Positions 32,335 to 44,742 of a stretch of 64,000 nt of DNA are shown piece after piece. Origin of the DNA: Hepsetus odoe (lineage: Eukaryota; Chordata; Actinopteri; Characiformes; Hepsetidae); NCBI GenBank assembly GCA_017165825.1, contig CM029380.1, positions 23,902,581 through 23,966,580 of the forward strand, written 5' to 3'. Numbering within the stretch: the stretch's first letter is position 1; every line of letters begins with the position of its first letter. The notes under the pieces are model-generated. The model was not told the origin of the DNA. It was given only the letters and a program-made list of their open reading frames with translations, and made no database searches. A program made the position numbers and the translations under genes.

Positions 32335-35300
32335 CTACAGTTCATCTTTAGCGAGTTTATCTTCATCGTTCTCTTCCTCCTCCGCCGGGCTGGGCTCCTC
32401 CGTGGTTTCCTCCTCATCCTCTTCTGGTTCGTCTTCCTGCTCGTCGTCCTCTTCCTCGTTATCCTCTTCTTCATCCTTCTTGCTCTTCTCCTCGTCTTCT
32501 CTCTGTTTCCTCTCCTCTTCTTCCTGCTTCTCCTTCATTTTCTTTTCAGGACCCTGTTCCACAGTGCAGGCAAGTTTTAAAATCATTCTTTGGACAATTT
32601 TATGTCTAACACTGTACAAAAGTCTTCTGCCACCAGTCTTTTGTCATTTTTTTTTTTATATCATGTTAGGGAATCACCTTTGTGCAACAGCTGAGTTAAA
32701 ATCTGAATAGATTACAATGAACTGGACCTGGTATAAGTATAAAAATAGATAAATAAAGTGAAAGTGAAATTACCTTTGTGGCTCCCCATGTCTCTTTCCC
32801 AAAATCTTCAGCCTCCTTCACGTCGTCGGTGATCAGGAAGTTGTCGAAGATGGTGCCAGACTTTACCTGCGAGGAAGCAAAACAGCTGACATCAGCAGGA
32901 TCATGATGTTTACAAGAACTGCAATTCTTTCCTGAATTCAGCCCAAAGCAGTGAACTAATGCACTTAGAATTATATATAGTCATTCACCAAAGTAAGTCT
33001 TTAGTCACATGACTTGCTTTGTTCATTTTTTGAAGATGTAAATGAGCACACATGCTCTAGAGAGACACAGCTTTGGGCATTTTCATTCTAGAATTATTAT
33101 CTATTTACTAAATACTGAAAAAACAATCAAACGTGATCTGTCAAACTCCTCAAATAAATATATATTAGGCAAAATTTTATTATGTATTGTTATTATTATT
33201 ATTACTATATATTTATTATTTTATTGCTGCAGTGTTGTTATTTTTATGTTGGTTCATTGTAGGTACAATGTCATGAACTGCCTAATCCATAGGGGGCGCC
33301 CTTTTGTCCAAGATGAACTCTCAGGCTTTGCGTTTGCCTGGCCAAAAAAGGAGAAAACACCAGCCTTCAGCACTGACCCCTCCAGAGGTCAACAGGACGT
33401 CCAACTCACAGCTGTCACCTGAAGAAAGCTTTAAAGCCGTTTGTGTAGTTAGAGCCCATTTCTCTTTCACACAACTGTGTCTCCTTCTTTGAGGAAGTAA
33501 ACACGTGTTTTAACGAGAAGTACGAGCGACCGGCTTCAAAAACCCGGGAATGAAGACTGATCAAGTCTACAAAGAGACTCCAGAGATCCCAAAGAAGAGT
33601 TCTCGATGCACCAAGTTCCCCTAATACGGATCAAGACACTGACAAATGTCCACCACTGGACAACCTCAACACCAACGGTTCTCTGTTCAGACCTGCAAAC
33701 GGCAGCCAGTCACCAGTCCATCACAGCCCAAACACACACCCTCACTCCTAGGGGGACAACTTATCATCTCCAGTCCACCTGATGTGCACGTCTCTGGACA
33801 GTGGGAAGGAACACACACAGACACGGGGAGAACAAACTCCACACAGAAAGGACCCGGACTGTCCCGTCTGGGAATCGAACCCTTTTCGCTGTGAGCGTGC
33901 CGCCCTGGCCCTGATACAGTATTTGGAAATTCCAGTCGGACCATACCTGCCACAGGTCCAGTCCGAGAACTCCGACACTGCCGTATTTGTAAATGGACTC
34001 GTCCGCTGTGTACTCGGGGTTATCGATCTCCGGATGCACCCACATTCCTTTGTAGTTGGGGTTGTCAATCTGTTTGGGTTTCCATTCTCCCTGTAAAAAA
34101 AGAGAGTGACTCAGACTGTCTGAAGTTGATTATTTGAGAGAATCTGTTCATAAACAGTCCCACAGGATCAATAGATGTGGGTTACGGTCCAATAAACAGA
34201 AAGTCCAAGCAGAAGATACTTGACCCTAGTAAAAGTAGAAGAATCTACTTTAGTATTCTTCTTTACTCAGGACGAGAGAAAAAACTAACACTGGAATGGG
34301 CACAACGAATGCCTCATCTTTCTGTGTGTTCGTTGAAACGTGTCTGGATGTTGGAAGGTGATGGGAAATAAAAATAATGCAGGACTCAAATGTGTTCAGA
34401 CTGAAGGAAGGAGTCTGTTCAGAAAAAGTAAGAAAGGAAAGATAACTCTACTTTAGTCCGACAAAACTCAAACTTGCTCATCCCTCACCCTCCCAGTGTT
34501 GGTCGTTTGGTTTGATTTAATGCGAGTCGCAGCTAAGTTAGGCATGAAATTTGGAAATTCGGAAATTCTTAGTTGATGAATATTTCGGAAAGTGTGCAAA
34601 TCTATTTTCCTTTGCATTTTGTGCAGTATTTTTTTATTGTCTATATTCTATTACGATGTCATGAGTTCCTTCATTTGTGGCATTTGATTATGGAGTGTAT
34701 AATCCTATAATCCTAATTTGTGACAAAAGTCAGATTATGGTGAAATGTGATATTTTGACATACTAAATTGATTCTACAACAACTGGATTGAACGGTGTGC
34801 AGTCAGAACGATGCTCCAGTGATCTACCTTGAACTCCGGATTAGGGATCATTGGTGGCTCCCACTCTCCATCCATGTCTTCATCCCAGTCTTCGGGCTTC
34901 TTGGCATCAGGGTCAGGAATGTTTTCTGGTTTATCCCAGTCCTGAAGCAAACAAAAGGATGAAAGCCATTCTATGATTCAAGAAAAACTCATTTGAAGCG
35001 TTTACCTGGTTGTTTCTGGACTATCGGAGATGATAATCCTGATGTTTAAAGGGTAAAAAGGAAGCTTTACTGCACTTTTTGTTAACTGGTGAGTGAAATG
35101 AAGTAAATCTGATCATATAACCACAACTAAGGTTGGGAAAAAGTGAAAGTGGGGGGGAAAGTGAAAGTGACTATTTTTGTTGTCATGAAACACAATGAAA
35201 TTCAACCACTGTTTTTACCCACACCGTGCAGCAGGGGGCACCCGGGGAGCAAAGATGGGGACAGAACCTTGCTCAAGGGTAACTTAGGGCAACCTGCTGG

Positions 35301-37904
35301 TCTGTTATTTGAACCCATGACCTTCTGATCCTGGGGCCAACTGCCTAACCACCAGGCCACCACTGCTCAGTGTGCCAGTTATGAAATATGTGCAGGAGTT
35401 CTGTTATAATAAGGTCTAATAAACGTGTAATAACATGATAATTTGTGGCAAGGGGTAATATGTATGATAGATATGACAGATAAGCCTCACCTCTGGCTTT
35501 GTGTCCTCGGGGTCATCGATTTTAGCACGGTCATCCCAGTCCTCTGGTTTCTTGGCTTCGGGATCTTTAATCTTTTTTGGGGGAAGAAAGTCCCAGTCTT
35601 CCTCCAGAGAGCCAGACTCCACTTTCTCGTTGTCAATTTTGACCTCGTATGTCTGGTCGGGACGCAGGATGAGGGTGTACAGGTGTGTGTGCTCGTCATC
35701 CTGGAAAAGCCCGAAAACAAGCTCTGAACAAGTTCTCTCCAGAAACAGAACTAAATTCTGTTCTCAGGGCTTGGCAGTGTTTTACACTCACTTTGCAGCG
35801 GATGTCCTTCTTGATGAGATGGTTCTGGCCTTTGTAGTTGAAAATAACATGAACTTTCTTGGTGCTGTATCCACAGATGTCGGGGCCTGGAAATTGGAAA
35901 GGCCAAAAATGAACTCTTGAGATGATGATGGTGAAACATGAATTAAAATTTTTATTTAATGTTAGTGCTTTTGCATTGTTTGTTCTCCAATTATCAATTA
36001 ATGTCCTTAATTTGAAGAAAAATCATGCTTTTGTTCTCTGGGCTATCAAAAAGCACAATGCAACAATGCACAAAACAACAACAACAATAATAATAATCAT
36101 CACCATCATCTTATTTGTTCACTTTTTTTTCTTTCTGCCTTGCATGGACATCTAATTGTATCTCTTTCTATTCTCCGACAAAAAAAAAATTCACAATTAT
36201 ATAATGATGATGATGATGATGATGATGATGATGCTGATGGGGTGGTGGTGGTCTAGTGTTTAGGGGCTATGTCCCAGGATCGGAAGGTTGTGGGTTTGAA
36301 TCCGAAACCAATAGGAAGGTACCCTTGAGCAAGGTACCGTCCACATCACTGCTCCCCAGGCACTTTGAATAGCTGCTCCCTGCTGGACGGTGTGTGTGGG
36401 TGAAATATGGAGGATAGATTTTGCTGTGGTTCACAGTGACCAATAGTCACTTGACTTCATGATGATGTATCTATTGGTCGAAATGTTGTCGACCCGGCTT
36501 ACCGAACATGATGTAATATTGTGAGTCTCCGTGCATTTCTGTCTGTTCCAGGTCAGCGGGGAAGATTTTGACGTAGCCACCACCACAGTCGATCTTCTGC
36601 TCGTGCTTCACCGTGAACTGCACCACCAGGGTTTTACCTTCATTACTGAAGGGCTCGAAGCGACTGGACAGGGCATAAAAGCGGGCGTCCTGGCTGGTCT
36701 GAAGACCTTTGGGAGACAAAATGCCAAAAATCAAAACTCTAGTCTGAAATCTGCTCTCAGTTCAGGACGCTTGGACGATCTTTTCTTTCGTCTTCAGCCA
36801 ATTTGCAGAACCTCCCATTCGCTTGATGATATTCATTTAACCAGAGTCCGCCTTCACCGCTGCCTACCTGCAGACAGAGCTGAGCAACTGCTAACAGCTA
36901 GTTTTTAGTTTAAATGGCAATTTTATTGAAATGATGAATTAAATGAATCTTTTCCACCCAAATCCTCACCTTTATCGAGCTCAGCGTCGCCGTAGAACTT
37001 CCCTGCAGAAAGTTTCCACTGGCCGTAGTCCGATTTGTGTTTGGATTCCACCCATCGGCTCTTCCACGCATCTGTGAAGGAAAGAAGGAGGTGAGAAACC
37101 TGAGGATACCTGCTGCAAAGAGCACCTGAGATACTGAACAGACATCGACAGCTGCTTTAAAAGTATTTCATCCTCCTAAAAATGGAAACTTCCTTCCCAT
37201 TTACCACTTTCCCACAGAGTGTATTACTGAGACTGTTCTGCGTGATACTTGTTACAAGTTATGATACTTGTAAATGTGTAATAAAATGATAATTACACCT
37301 TAATATGTTTCAAACTGGAGATTATTTCAGATCAACTATTCTGTGTAAACTGAATATACAACATATCGGCTCATTTTTGGGGTGAACAGGTGATATGGCC
37401 ACTAAATGGTTTCTCTGATAATCAGAAATTACTTTTTTTAATCAGCCAATCAACTGCAACTGCAGCCATAATGATCAATTATATACATTCAGACATTTTA
37501 CATGAAACTGTGGGGAAGGTGCACATTACTGTGTCTATTCTGCAGAATAGTGAGGGGTGGAATAAACTAATGAGAGTGAACAGATCACTTAATTTCATTC
37601 AGTGGATGAAAAAAACAGTTTCTTAATTTTTATTAAGTATAATAAGCATGCATTAGAGAGGGTGACAGCTGATCTGGATGTACCCCTGGGTCCCAAAGCG
37701 ATGGAAAGTGGTTTAAATACAGCAGAGCTGGCTGTAGATGAGAATAAATAAAAGGTAAAAGTGAGATTTTTGCAGCTTTTAAAGCTGAAATGCAGAAGTA
37801 AACACGTTGTTACCTCCGTCCAGAAACTGCTCCTTGAAGAACACGGTGGCGCTGGCAGTGATCGCGACCGCGCAGACGGACAAAAGCGCCAAAGTGATTC
37901 TCAT
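32335..37904 (-). CDS. calr: Calreticulin (9 exons, KDEL)
   Basis: ER-lumen Ca2+-binding lectin chaperone of the calnexin cycle. Exons 5' to 3': 37904-37814, 37071-36970, 36706-36503, 35886-35792, 35700-35491, 34941-34828, 34090-33947, 32866-32774, 32553-32335; 1,272 bp, 423 aa, near the family's usual length. Seen: signal peptide (1-19, ending ITASA), N-domain with the paired cysteines (DCGGGYVKIF and DICGY), P-domain with three DP..KPEDWD repeats and three GEW.P..I.NP.Y-type repeats (about 205-300), lectin return strand (LGLDLWQVKSGTIFDNFLI), a very acidic C-domain and a terminal KDEL. The acidic tail and KDEL are those of ubiquitous CALR. Gene order on the other side (c19orf44, cherp) is that of mammalian CALR3, so calr versus calr3 orthology is open. 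Confidence 0.96.
33640..33905. repeat. Dispersed repeat family E (copy 3)
   Basis: Contains gacaacttatcatctcc, cggggagaacaaactccac and ctgggaatcgaaccc, in the same orientation as 1665-1990. It lies in a calr intron, ending about 40 bp from exon 7. Confidence 0.55.
35141..35368 (-). mobile_element. tRNA-derived SINE family A
   Basis: Copy in a calr intron with a 13/14 CTCF-like core at 35228-35241 and a shortened section after it. Confidence 0.75.
36204..36232. repeat. (GAT)n microsatellite
   Basis: A pure trinucleotide run immediately 5' of a SINE in a calr intron. Confidence 0.9.
36238..36455 (+). mobile_element. tRNA-derived SINE family A
   Basis: From a diverged ggtggtggtggtctag head to an aatagtcacttgac tail. 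The minus strand of its body gives CCAGCAGGGAGCAG, 13/14 to the CTCF core. Confidence 0.75.
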
Positions 37905-38058
37905 TTTGCACCTCTTGGTGTGTCCTGCTGAAGATCTTTGATGATTAACTTTATTCTAAGCTTTAAATGTGGCTAACAGACCCAGACAGCGGCTCCGAAA
38001 CGAGCTGCAGGATCCCAGAGCTGCACAGATGGCCGAGGCTCATTGGACTGACGCTCAG

Positions 38059-38077
38059 CCAATCAAATCCCACCACG
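38059..38077 (+). promoter_or_regulatory. ER stress response element (ERSE) upstream of calr
   Basis: CCAAT, nine bases, CCACG: an exact match to the ERSE consensus CCAAT-N9-CCACG bound by NF-Y and ATF6/XBP1. It lies 155 bp upstream of the calr ATG (gene on the minus strand; element on the plus). A minus-strand near match, CCAAT-N9-CCATC, lies at about 38028-38046, and a CRE-like tgacgtc at 38083. Mammalian CALR promoters carry several ERSEs, so this fits UPR control. Confidence 0.75.
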
Positions 38078-38179
38078 AGTTATGACGTCGACATGTTGTG
38101 CCATGATCCTTATCCTCACGAATCCTGCACCCTCTTGCCGTCGCGATCCTGATTGGCCGAGCTGAGAACGCTGTGCTGT

Positions 38180-40000
38180 CCATCAGCGATACCGGGGAGG
38201 ATTTTTCATGATTAGGGTCGTTGTATTTTATTTTTGTTTTATTTTTCCCCCTGTGAAATCAATTTTTAAAAGGCGCAACGCCTTGCGAAGTTTACATATA
38301 AAGAGCATGTTTGCGAAATTGACGAACAATTTCCGCTTTCATTAAAATTAATTCCCTGAAAAGTCCATCCAGTCGTAGCTATGACTAAACACATAGTGAA
38401 GTACTGTTTACAATTACAGATTTTTTAATTTTCGATGCACTGGTTAGATGTGTTAGCGTGAGTTTTAGTAATTTTAATAAGGCGCCACAAGGCAGCTAAA
38501 CAAAGGGTCCTTGGGGGCAGGCTTCGCACAGGGAGGAAAGATTTTGCACAACAGCGGTGCTGACTCTGAACTCCTGCTTTTCAGGAGACATAGAGACAGA
38601 AATACAGACTAAAGTCCTCCATCCTGACTGGTTCCGAGCTTAGTGTTAATAATATAAGTAAAAATTCATATTTTACATGCATGGTGTTCATTATTCACAC
38701 ACATACTTTTATAGTTTAATCCTTTATTTAAACAAAGCACTTTGACACATTTTTAAAGGTGGTGAAAGACACACATGCTCCTGACGTGGTCTGTACTTTT
38801 ATAGAATCTGTTTTAATTTGCTCTTTGGCTTAAACAGCAAAATCTCGTTGGAATCACCCAATTATCTTAATATTATTATTATTATTATTTTCAAGTTTAA
38901 TATAATTTATGGAGGACATTTCAAGATAGTTTTAAAATTGACACGCAATAGATACATTTTTAAGATGAGAATTTGCATAAACCCAATGAAAATCATTTTC
39001 ATTTTTATATCATCACGTTTTCGTTTCAGTCACGTGGGAAAGTCCGCAGAAGTGATACTAATATTTAAGTATTAAAAGAGAGGGTTTGGGATGATTTTTG
39101 CAAGACAGCATGCCCTTTTACAAAGCTTATGAAAAAAAAATACAGATATAAAGAGGATGAACTATAAAGATGAGTACTTGCGTAGTTTAGATTAGGCTGT
39201 TGTTTCCATAAAAAGCAATAAAAAGGGAATAAGAGCAAGGATGCTGATTGTACCATCACTATAATGAATTATGAGTGTGTGTCATCAAACTTCCGACCAG
39301 GATTGTCAGACTGTACTTTACTTAGTTCAAGTTTTAGAAACTGCAGCTCTGGAGCCTTTCTCCAACTTTAAGGCTGTATTTTGACACGTTAAACCCATAG
39401 CCATGCATTTCACTGTAGCTCCTCTTCTCACCCAACTTCTACATCATGCGGCCACGTGTTACTGAGAGCAGACCGCAGGTGTGGGTCAAACCATGTAGCA
39501 AATTTAGGGTGGGTGACAACTACAAAGGCACGACTTTTCCACCTCAGTTAACACCTAACTGCTAGAACATCTAAATAAATATCTATTTTTACTAAACTAA
39601 CTCGCTTTTAATATTATGTGTAAGATAAAGCGAGAATAATTACCATTAACTGCAAGATTTAAATCTAGACCCCCCCTATGCACATCTATGGTTGTGCGCT
39701 GTGTTGCCAGATTGAAGCCAAACATGTTTTCAAGAAAAAAACTCCACATTGTTGAGAAAAACGAGCGTAACAATTCACGAAATTACCTTAATGTTTCGTG
39801 ATTTAGGAAGATAATGAGGGTTTGGTCGTATATATGCGATAGTCTCATTGTTTCCTCTGAAAAAAATATACGTGACGTTTTTAGAAATCTGGCAACGCGA
39901 GAGTTGCTAAACGCTTTGGTCGTCATGGCGACCGTGCAGTCGTGCTTTTTTTATTATTATTATCATAAATTTAACTACAGTAGTTTTTAGTTTTGCTGAT
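38180..40000. other. Intergenic region between divergent calr and c19orf44
   Basis: AT-rich with no gene recognised. The right end should hold the c19orf44 promoter and 5' UTR, where taagctaacgttagcat occurs at about 40098-40114. Confidence 0.5.
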
Positions 40001-40264
40001 GATGGTAATTAAATTTTAGATTTAGAAGTGGCTGTCTGGGGGGGGGTCATTCACCTCGAGCGCAAGGAAATGATCTCCCTTTCGAAAGCCTTTTAGCTAA
40101 GCTAACGTTAGCATGATTTCAACGGGGTTTGCTAGTTAGCCGTAGCTGTGTGTTGTAAGCAAGCGCTCAGAGGCGTTAGAGATGCATTTGGCAGGCAAAG
40201 TTTATCGCCCAAGTTTGAAAAAGCACTCTTTAACAACTGTTCAGTCCCTCTGAGACTTTCTACA

Positions 40265-43200
40265 ATGTGGAATCGTGGAGGTTTTCGCAGTGCAGCTCTG
40301 GAAAGAGCAAGAGCTCAGCTTTCTGGACAGAGAGTCACCCGCAGTGACCCCCCAAAGGCCAAAGAAAGAAGAGATGAAGTTGGTGTAAGTGGCCCATTTT
40401 TAGTGTTGCTCGATGATGGCAAACATAATAATCCTGATTTTTTTGGTCAATGTTGAGATCAAGATGATTTGACATGGTTGCTAACAGAATATTTTTTTTA
40501 ACTCACCAATGTAACTTTAATAGCATGTAAGTTTTTTTTTTTCCTTTGAACTTTATTTGAATTATAAAAAGTGAACAGTAAATATAATAATTACAAACAG
40601 TGTTTCCGCCTGAGCTGAAGAGCCTCTCAGGCTGAGATGAACAGATATTTAGTTACTAGTCTGGACTGTGAATGTCTCCACCAGTCTGATTGGTTCTGCT
40701 CAGTATCATGGGCTTTCTCCATTAATTATTTAATCATTTGATTTAAACATAATCAAAATGAATGTTTGATTAATTAAGCAGCCCAACCTGATTTAAATAT
40801 TGCAATCATTGCCTAACCAAATTGTTCCCATGTTCTCAGGCAAACCTTGGGAAACCCAGGCAGATCCCTGCCCAGGGTCTGGGTGATCTTTCCTCAGAAG
40901 GTGCAGAGAGTGAAGACCAAGACCATTCTGCAGATTTGCACTTGGGTGGTGGAAGTAGATTTCTGAAGAAGTCTGCCGGCAGTGCTGCAGCAGATGGACC
41001 TGCTGATGAACATCACTTCAAGCTCATTCCTCAGCGTAGCTCACAAAGTGTGGCACTAAGCAGGCTTGCGTTGATTGAAGACCGTTTAAGAAAAAAGAGC
41101 AAAAAACTCGGCCCTGAAGTCTTCCCTCAGGAGTCCGTCCTCTCTGCACAGTCCAGCAGTGACCTGAGTATGACTGGCAGCCGTTTTCTCAAGAAGAAAT
41201 GGCCCAGGTCTGTGGATCAGAAGGACTATGATCGCAAATCTCTGGGTGGTTCTAAAACTCCCCAACATATGACTTCACCTATTGGTAAAAGCACGGACAG
41301 CGATGAAGAAGATGTACGTAGGCTTCTGGGGAAATCACTAGACTCACCTGATGAGAGCTTGATCAAAGTTCTCAGACAGAGTCCTGAGAGAGCTGCTAAG
41401 GTACTTGGTGAAGACACAGGATACAGATAACGTATCTGATATATATATTTGTACCCATTTTAGTGTTAATTTGCACAGTAATAGCTCACATTTAAAGTGT
41501 TATAGGATTTGAATAAACGGATCAGTGGTAATCTTCAAAAATGTGCATCTATGTGCTCATTTGGTTTCCCCAAAAAATCGAAAGTATTTCTCATTTCTTT
41601 CTTTTGTACAGACAAATATAAAAAGCAGAGTAAAAGAATCCATGATGTCAGTCCCATCTGAAGAAAAGCAAAAAGAAAAGCCTACTGTTTCATCAGCCTT
41701 CATGGCGCATCACCTTATAAGCCCCTCTCCTTCTCCACCATCGTCACGCAAAGCCTTTTCAGCCAGCAGGTCTGGTTCTCGAAGGGCTGTGGTCACTTCG
41801 TTGTCCCTGCAATCAGCTTCAGGCAACAGTGAGATCAGGTCCCTGGAGGAGCTCTTCCCAGTTGCGTCTAATGATATCGACACACTGAGTGAAAGAAGTG
41901 TAGCCTCAGATGGTAAGAGACATGTATGAGATATGTATTTATATATTAAAAACCAAATCAGTTGTCTCTTATAAAGAACCTGTTTCCCAGTTTCAGTCCT
42001 GGGGACCTGTCATTTTGCTTTTTTCTGATATTGATTGTGAGGTAATTCTGGTGACTCATTATATGAAACATTTACGGCGTTTAGCAGACGCCCCTCTCCA
42101 GAACGACTTCCAATTCCTTACTGCAGGGACAGTCTCTTTGGAGCTACAGCTCATGAACCCAATAGTAGTTGCCGGTGGTGGGATTTGAACCTACAACGTC
42201 TTGGTCTGTAGGCAAGTATCCTACTACTAGACCACCACCATCCCACAAATGAAACAGGTGTGTTTGAGGAAAAGATATAAAACTGCACACCAGCAAGTCT
42301 TCAGGACTGAAAAAATGTAATTTTCTTTATCTGTTGCATCTGGTTTTTAAAATCTTTGCTTTCTTACAGATTTCAAATTAAATTTCATGACGCTGGATGA
42401 TCTGGCCCCAGTTACCTTTGGTATAGATGAGTCATCAAAAGAAAAGGTGGACAGTTTTCTACAAATGTTACAATTTCATTATGTAATAAGATATTTCTTT
42501 AATTAAATATTGTTTATTACCAGTTAATGATGACATAATGCTACTGTAGAACGCAAACGCTCCCACATCTATAACAGCATGAATCTACTGTGATAGGATC
42601 ATTTGGAATCAGCAAAAAATCCTGGATTGGGCGTATTTTAGGGAAAAAACAGCAAAATCAAACTGAACAAACAAATCCTCCTAAGCTGAAAATGATATTA
42701 AAGCACAGTGTAGTTTTTAAGATTATGAAATGGATCAAACTGAAAAAAAGAATAAGGGATATCATGCCTGTGTTAATTTAATTGCTTGTTTATCTACAGC
42801 CCCACAGTCCCACAGGATATAGAGCACGCAGCCCTTTCCCAGCTGACAAAATCTCGCACCATGGCCAATCAGAGGAGGCCCCAGTAGAATACGAGAGTGA
42901 CTTTGAGAGTGAAATCCAGACTGAGACAGCGGGGAGTGCCAATGAGATCTCTGAACACTTCTCAGGGGGAGATAAACTTTCCTCTGTAGCCACTGAGTCT
43001 CCATCCCACACAGATGATTCTCACACTGAAGATGACTACACAGTTTCAGAAGATCCATCAAAGTCAACAAACGTCAGCCATAATAAATCTGAGTTTTCTT
43101 TCAGCCGCAGTAGGTCAGACTCAAGTTCCTACTCCAGCGATGCCACAGTTACTCAAAGTGAAACAAAGATTCCAGCAGTCAGAAGGTCTTGGAAGGACGC

Positions 43201-44142
43201 AACAGTGCAGACCCAAAGGGATGGACTGAGTTATACATGGTCCACCGGTGAGTGTTTGCTTTTTCCCCACTTAATTATTTTCTGAGATACTCTGGTTACT
43301 GCCATGTTTGTAGCCAGTATTCTGTACTTCACTGCTCTCACTGCCACATATTTACAACATAACTCAGGGCTGTACAAGCAAATTGAAGACTGGACTAACA
43401 AAAATGGCTCTTCTTTCAGGGCAGGCCATATTAGGTCCATCGGTAGGAATGTCCTACGTTGATCCAACCCCTGTGGCTAGCCACGTAATCAGCGCAGAAG
43501 CCGTGGAAGGTAAGATGCCTAAACTAGCATTTCTATTCATTTATCGTTGCCAGCTTAATTACCAGAGCCTGTAATTGTTTAAAGCTTTTCCATTTACTTT
43601 AAACCTGAATCAGATGATCTTCTGGATTAGTTCTAGCTATAAAAATGTTTAATCCCACAGCCCTTATCATGAGATTTTAAATTGAAGGCTGAACATCTGT
43701 GTTTTCTTCTGTCCTGCAGCATTAACTTCTTATAGCCCTGCTGTTTTTGCTCTGAATGACATGCTGAGACAGCAGTTAGCCCTGACCAGGAGCTTCATTG
43801 AGTCCAGCAGACATCTGCACCAGACAATGGTGGAGTCCCTGGGGCCTGCTGATTACAGATACACCACACTGGAGGAAACGAAGGAGGTAAAAGTGTCTTT
43901 GAAAACACCTATAATATTAAGAAATGTTAAGCAGTGGTGTTATGAAGCGATGCAGGCTGCACGCATGCAATACTCAGTTATTTCCAAATAAGGTAACACT
44001 AAACATGATCTCTGAGGAATTCACTGAACTAAGCCTTGATCTTCTTTTACAGTTCATCCGCTGCAACAGATCACCAAAGCTGAGCATGGAGGACGCTCTG
44101 GAAGAGGTTTTGAGGGAGATGAGGGAATATCACTACATTTGA
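40265..44142 (+). CDS. c19orf44: C19orf44 (DUF4614) homologue (8 coding exons)
   Basis: Protein of unknown function. Coding exons: 40265-40384, 40840-41400, 41612-41912, 42370-42446, 42800-43247, 43420-43509, 43720-43886, 44053-44142; 1,854 bp, 617 aa, in frame. Seen: a basic N-terminus (MWNRGGFRSAALERARAQL), a long Ser/Glu-rich and probably disordered middle with two SRFLKK-like short motifs (GSRFLKK twice, in exon 2), and a conserved C-terminus. The C-terminus includes VFALNDMLRQQLALTRSF, then RYTTLEETKEFIRC and MEDALEEV, the signature by which I recognise the C19orf44/DUF4614 family. The identification is strengthened by its neighbours, calreticulin upstream and cherp downstream, as in mammals. 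The start is the ATG at 40265; an in-frame upstream ATG at 40148 would add 39 residues. Confidence 0.87.
42063..42245 (-). mobile_element. tRNA-derived SINE family B
   Basis: Copy from ggcgtttagcagacgcccct to the head ctactagaccaccaccatcc, with gggatttgaacctacaac as the B-box region. Lies in intron 3 of c19orf44. Confidence 0.75.
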
Positions 44143-44423
44143 AGTACACAGATTCAGAATCATGCGAATGAGCAACACAGGCAGCCTCTTTTTAGCAGAA
44201 AAACAAATTACTTTTCATCCTAAGAAATGTAAATGTATCCGCTTTGTAATCCTTCTCTAGTTGTATGGCTGCAAATGAAATGGTGGCTCCTGTGTGAACC
44301 AGTAATTTACGGTGGATACGTCGGACTGTTTTAAAATCGGACTGTGATGAAACTATTTTTGTATGTTTGCCCCATATATTGAATCGTATATAATCGTAAA
44401 TACTTACACAAGTGGCCATTTCT

Positions 44424-44649
44424 TTTATTCAGTATCAGTCATTTGGCCGTAAGTCTTATGCAGAGCGAGTCACCTTTAACTAAAACACTTTTACAAGTTT
44501 TTATAGACAAACCACATCAGTACATGTTTAAAATTTCTTTTATTTTCTTGTGCCAAGTATTAAATCTAGGCTGAATCCAACTGACTGCAAGGACGTTGAT
44601 ACCATGTTTTGAACTACAATGACACAATGATTTGATTTATTACAATAAA
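44424..44649. terminator. Overlapping convergent 3' ends of c19orf44 and cherp
   Basis: Plus-strand AATAAA at about 44644 could end c19orf44. Minus-strand AATAAA hexamers at about 44424, 44539 and 44635 could end cherp, whose stop is at 44743. If the distal choices are used, the transcripts overlap in antisense. Confidence 0.35.
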
Positions 44650-44742
44650 AGGAACCAACAGAATCGCTATCTTCAAAACAAAATTGAAAGACATCTATGT
44701 AGGGACTTTTTAGGTTTAAAAAAAAAATTGGTAGGAAAAAAA

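Noticed and set aside
32300..32710. Ser-rich ORF of 136 aa on the + strand
   Set aside because: It is the antisense of the Glu/Asp-rich tail of calreticulin exon 9; GAA/GAG codons read as TTC/CTC/TCx on the other strand.
33288..33304. CTCF site in the calr intron (ccatagggggcgccc)
   Set aside because: One base is missing from the core spacing, so alignment to the consensus fails on one side.
40148..40264. Extended N-terminus of the C19orf44 homologue
   Set aside because: The 39 extra in-frame residues look like translated 5' UTR; MWNRGGFRSA at 40265 is the more natural start. Kept as an alternative in the annotation.
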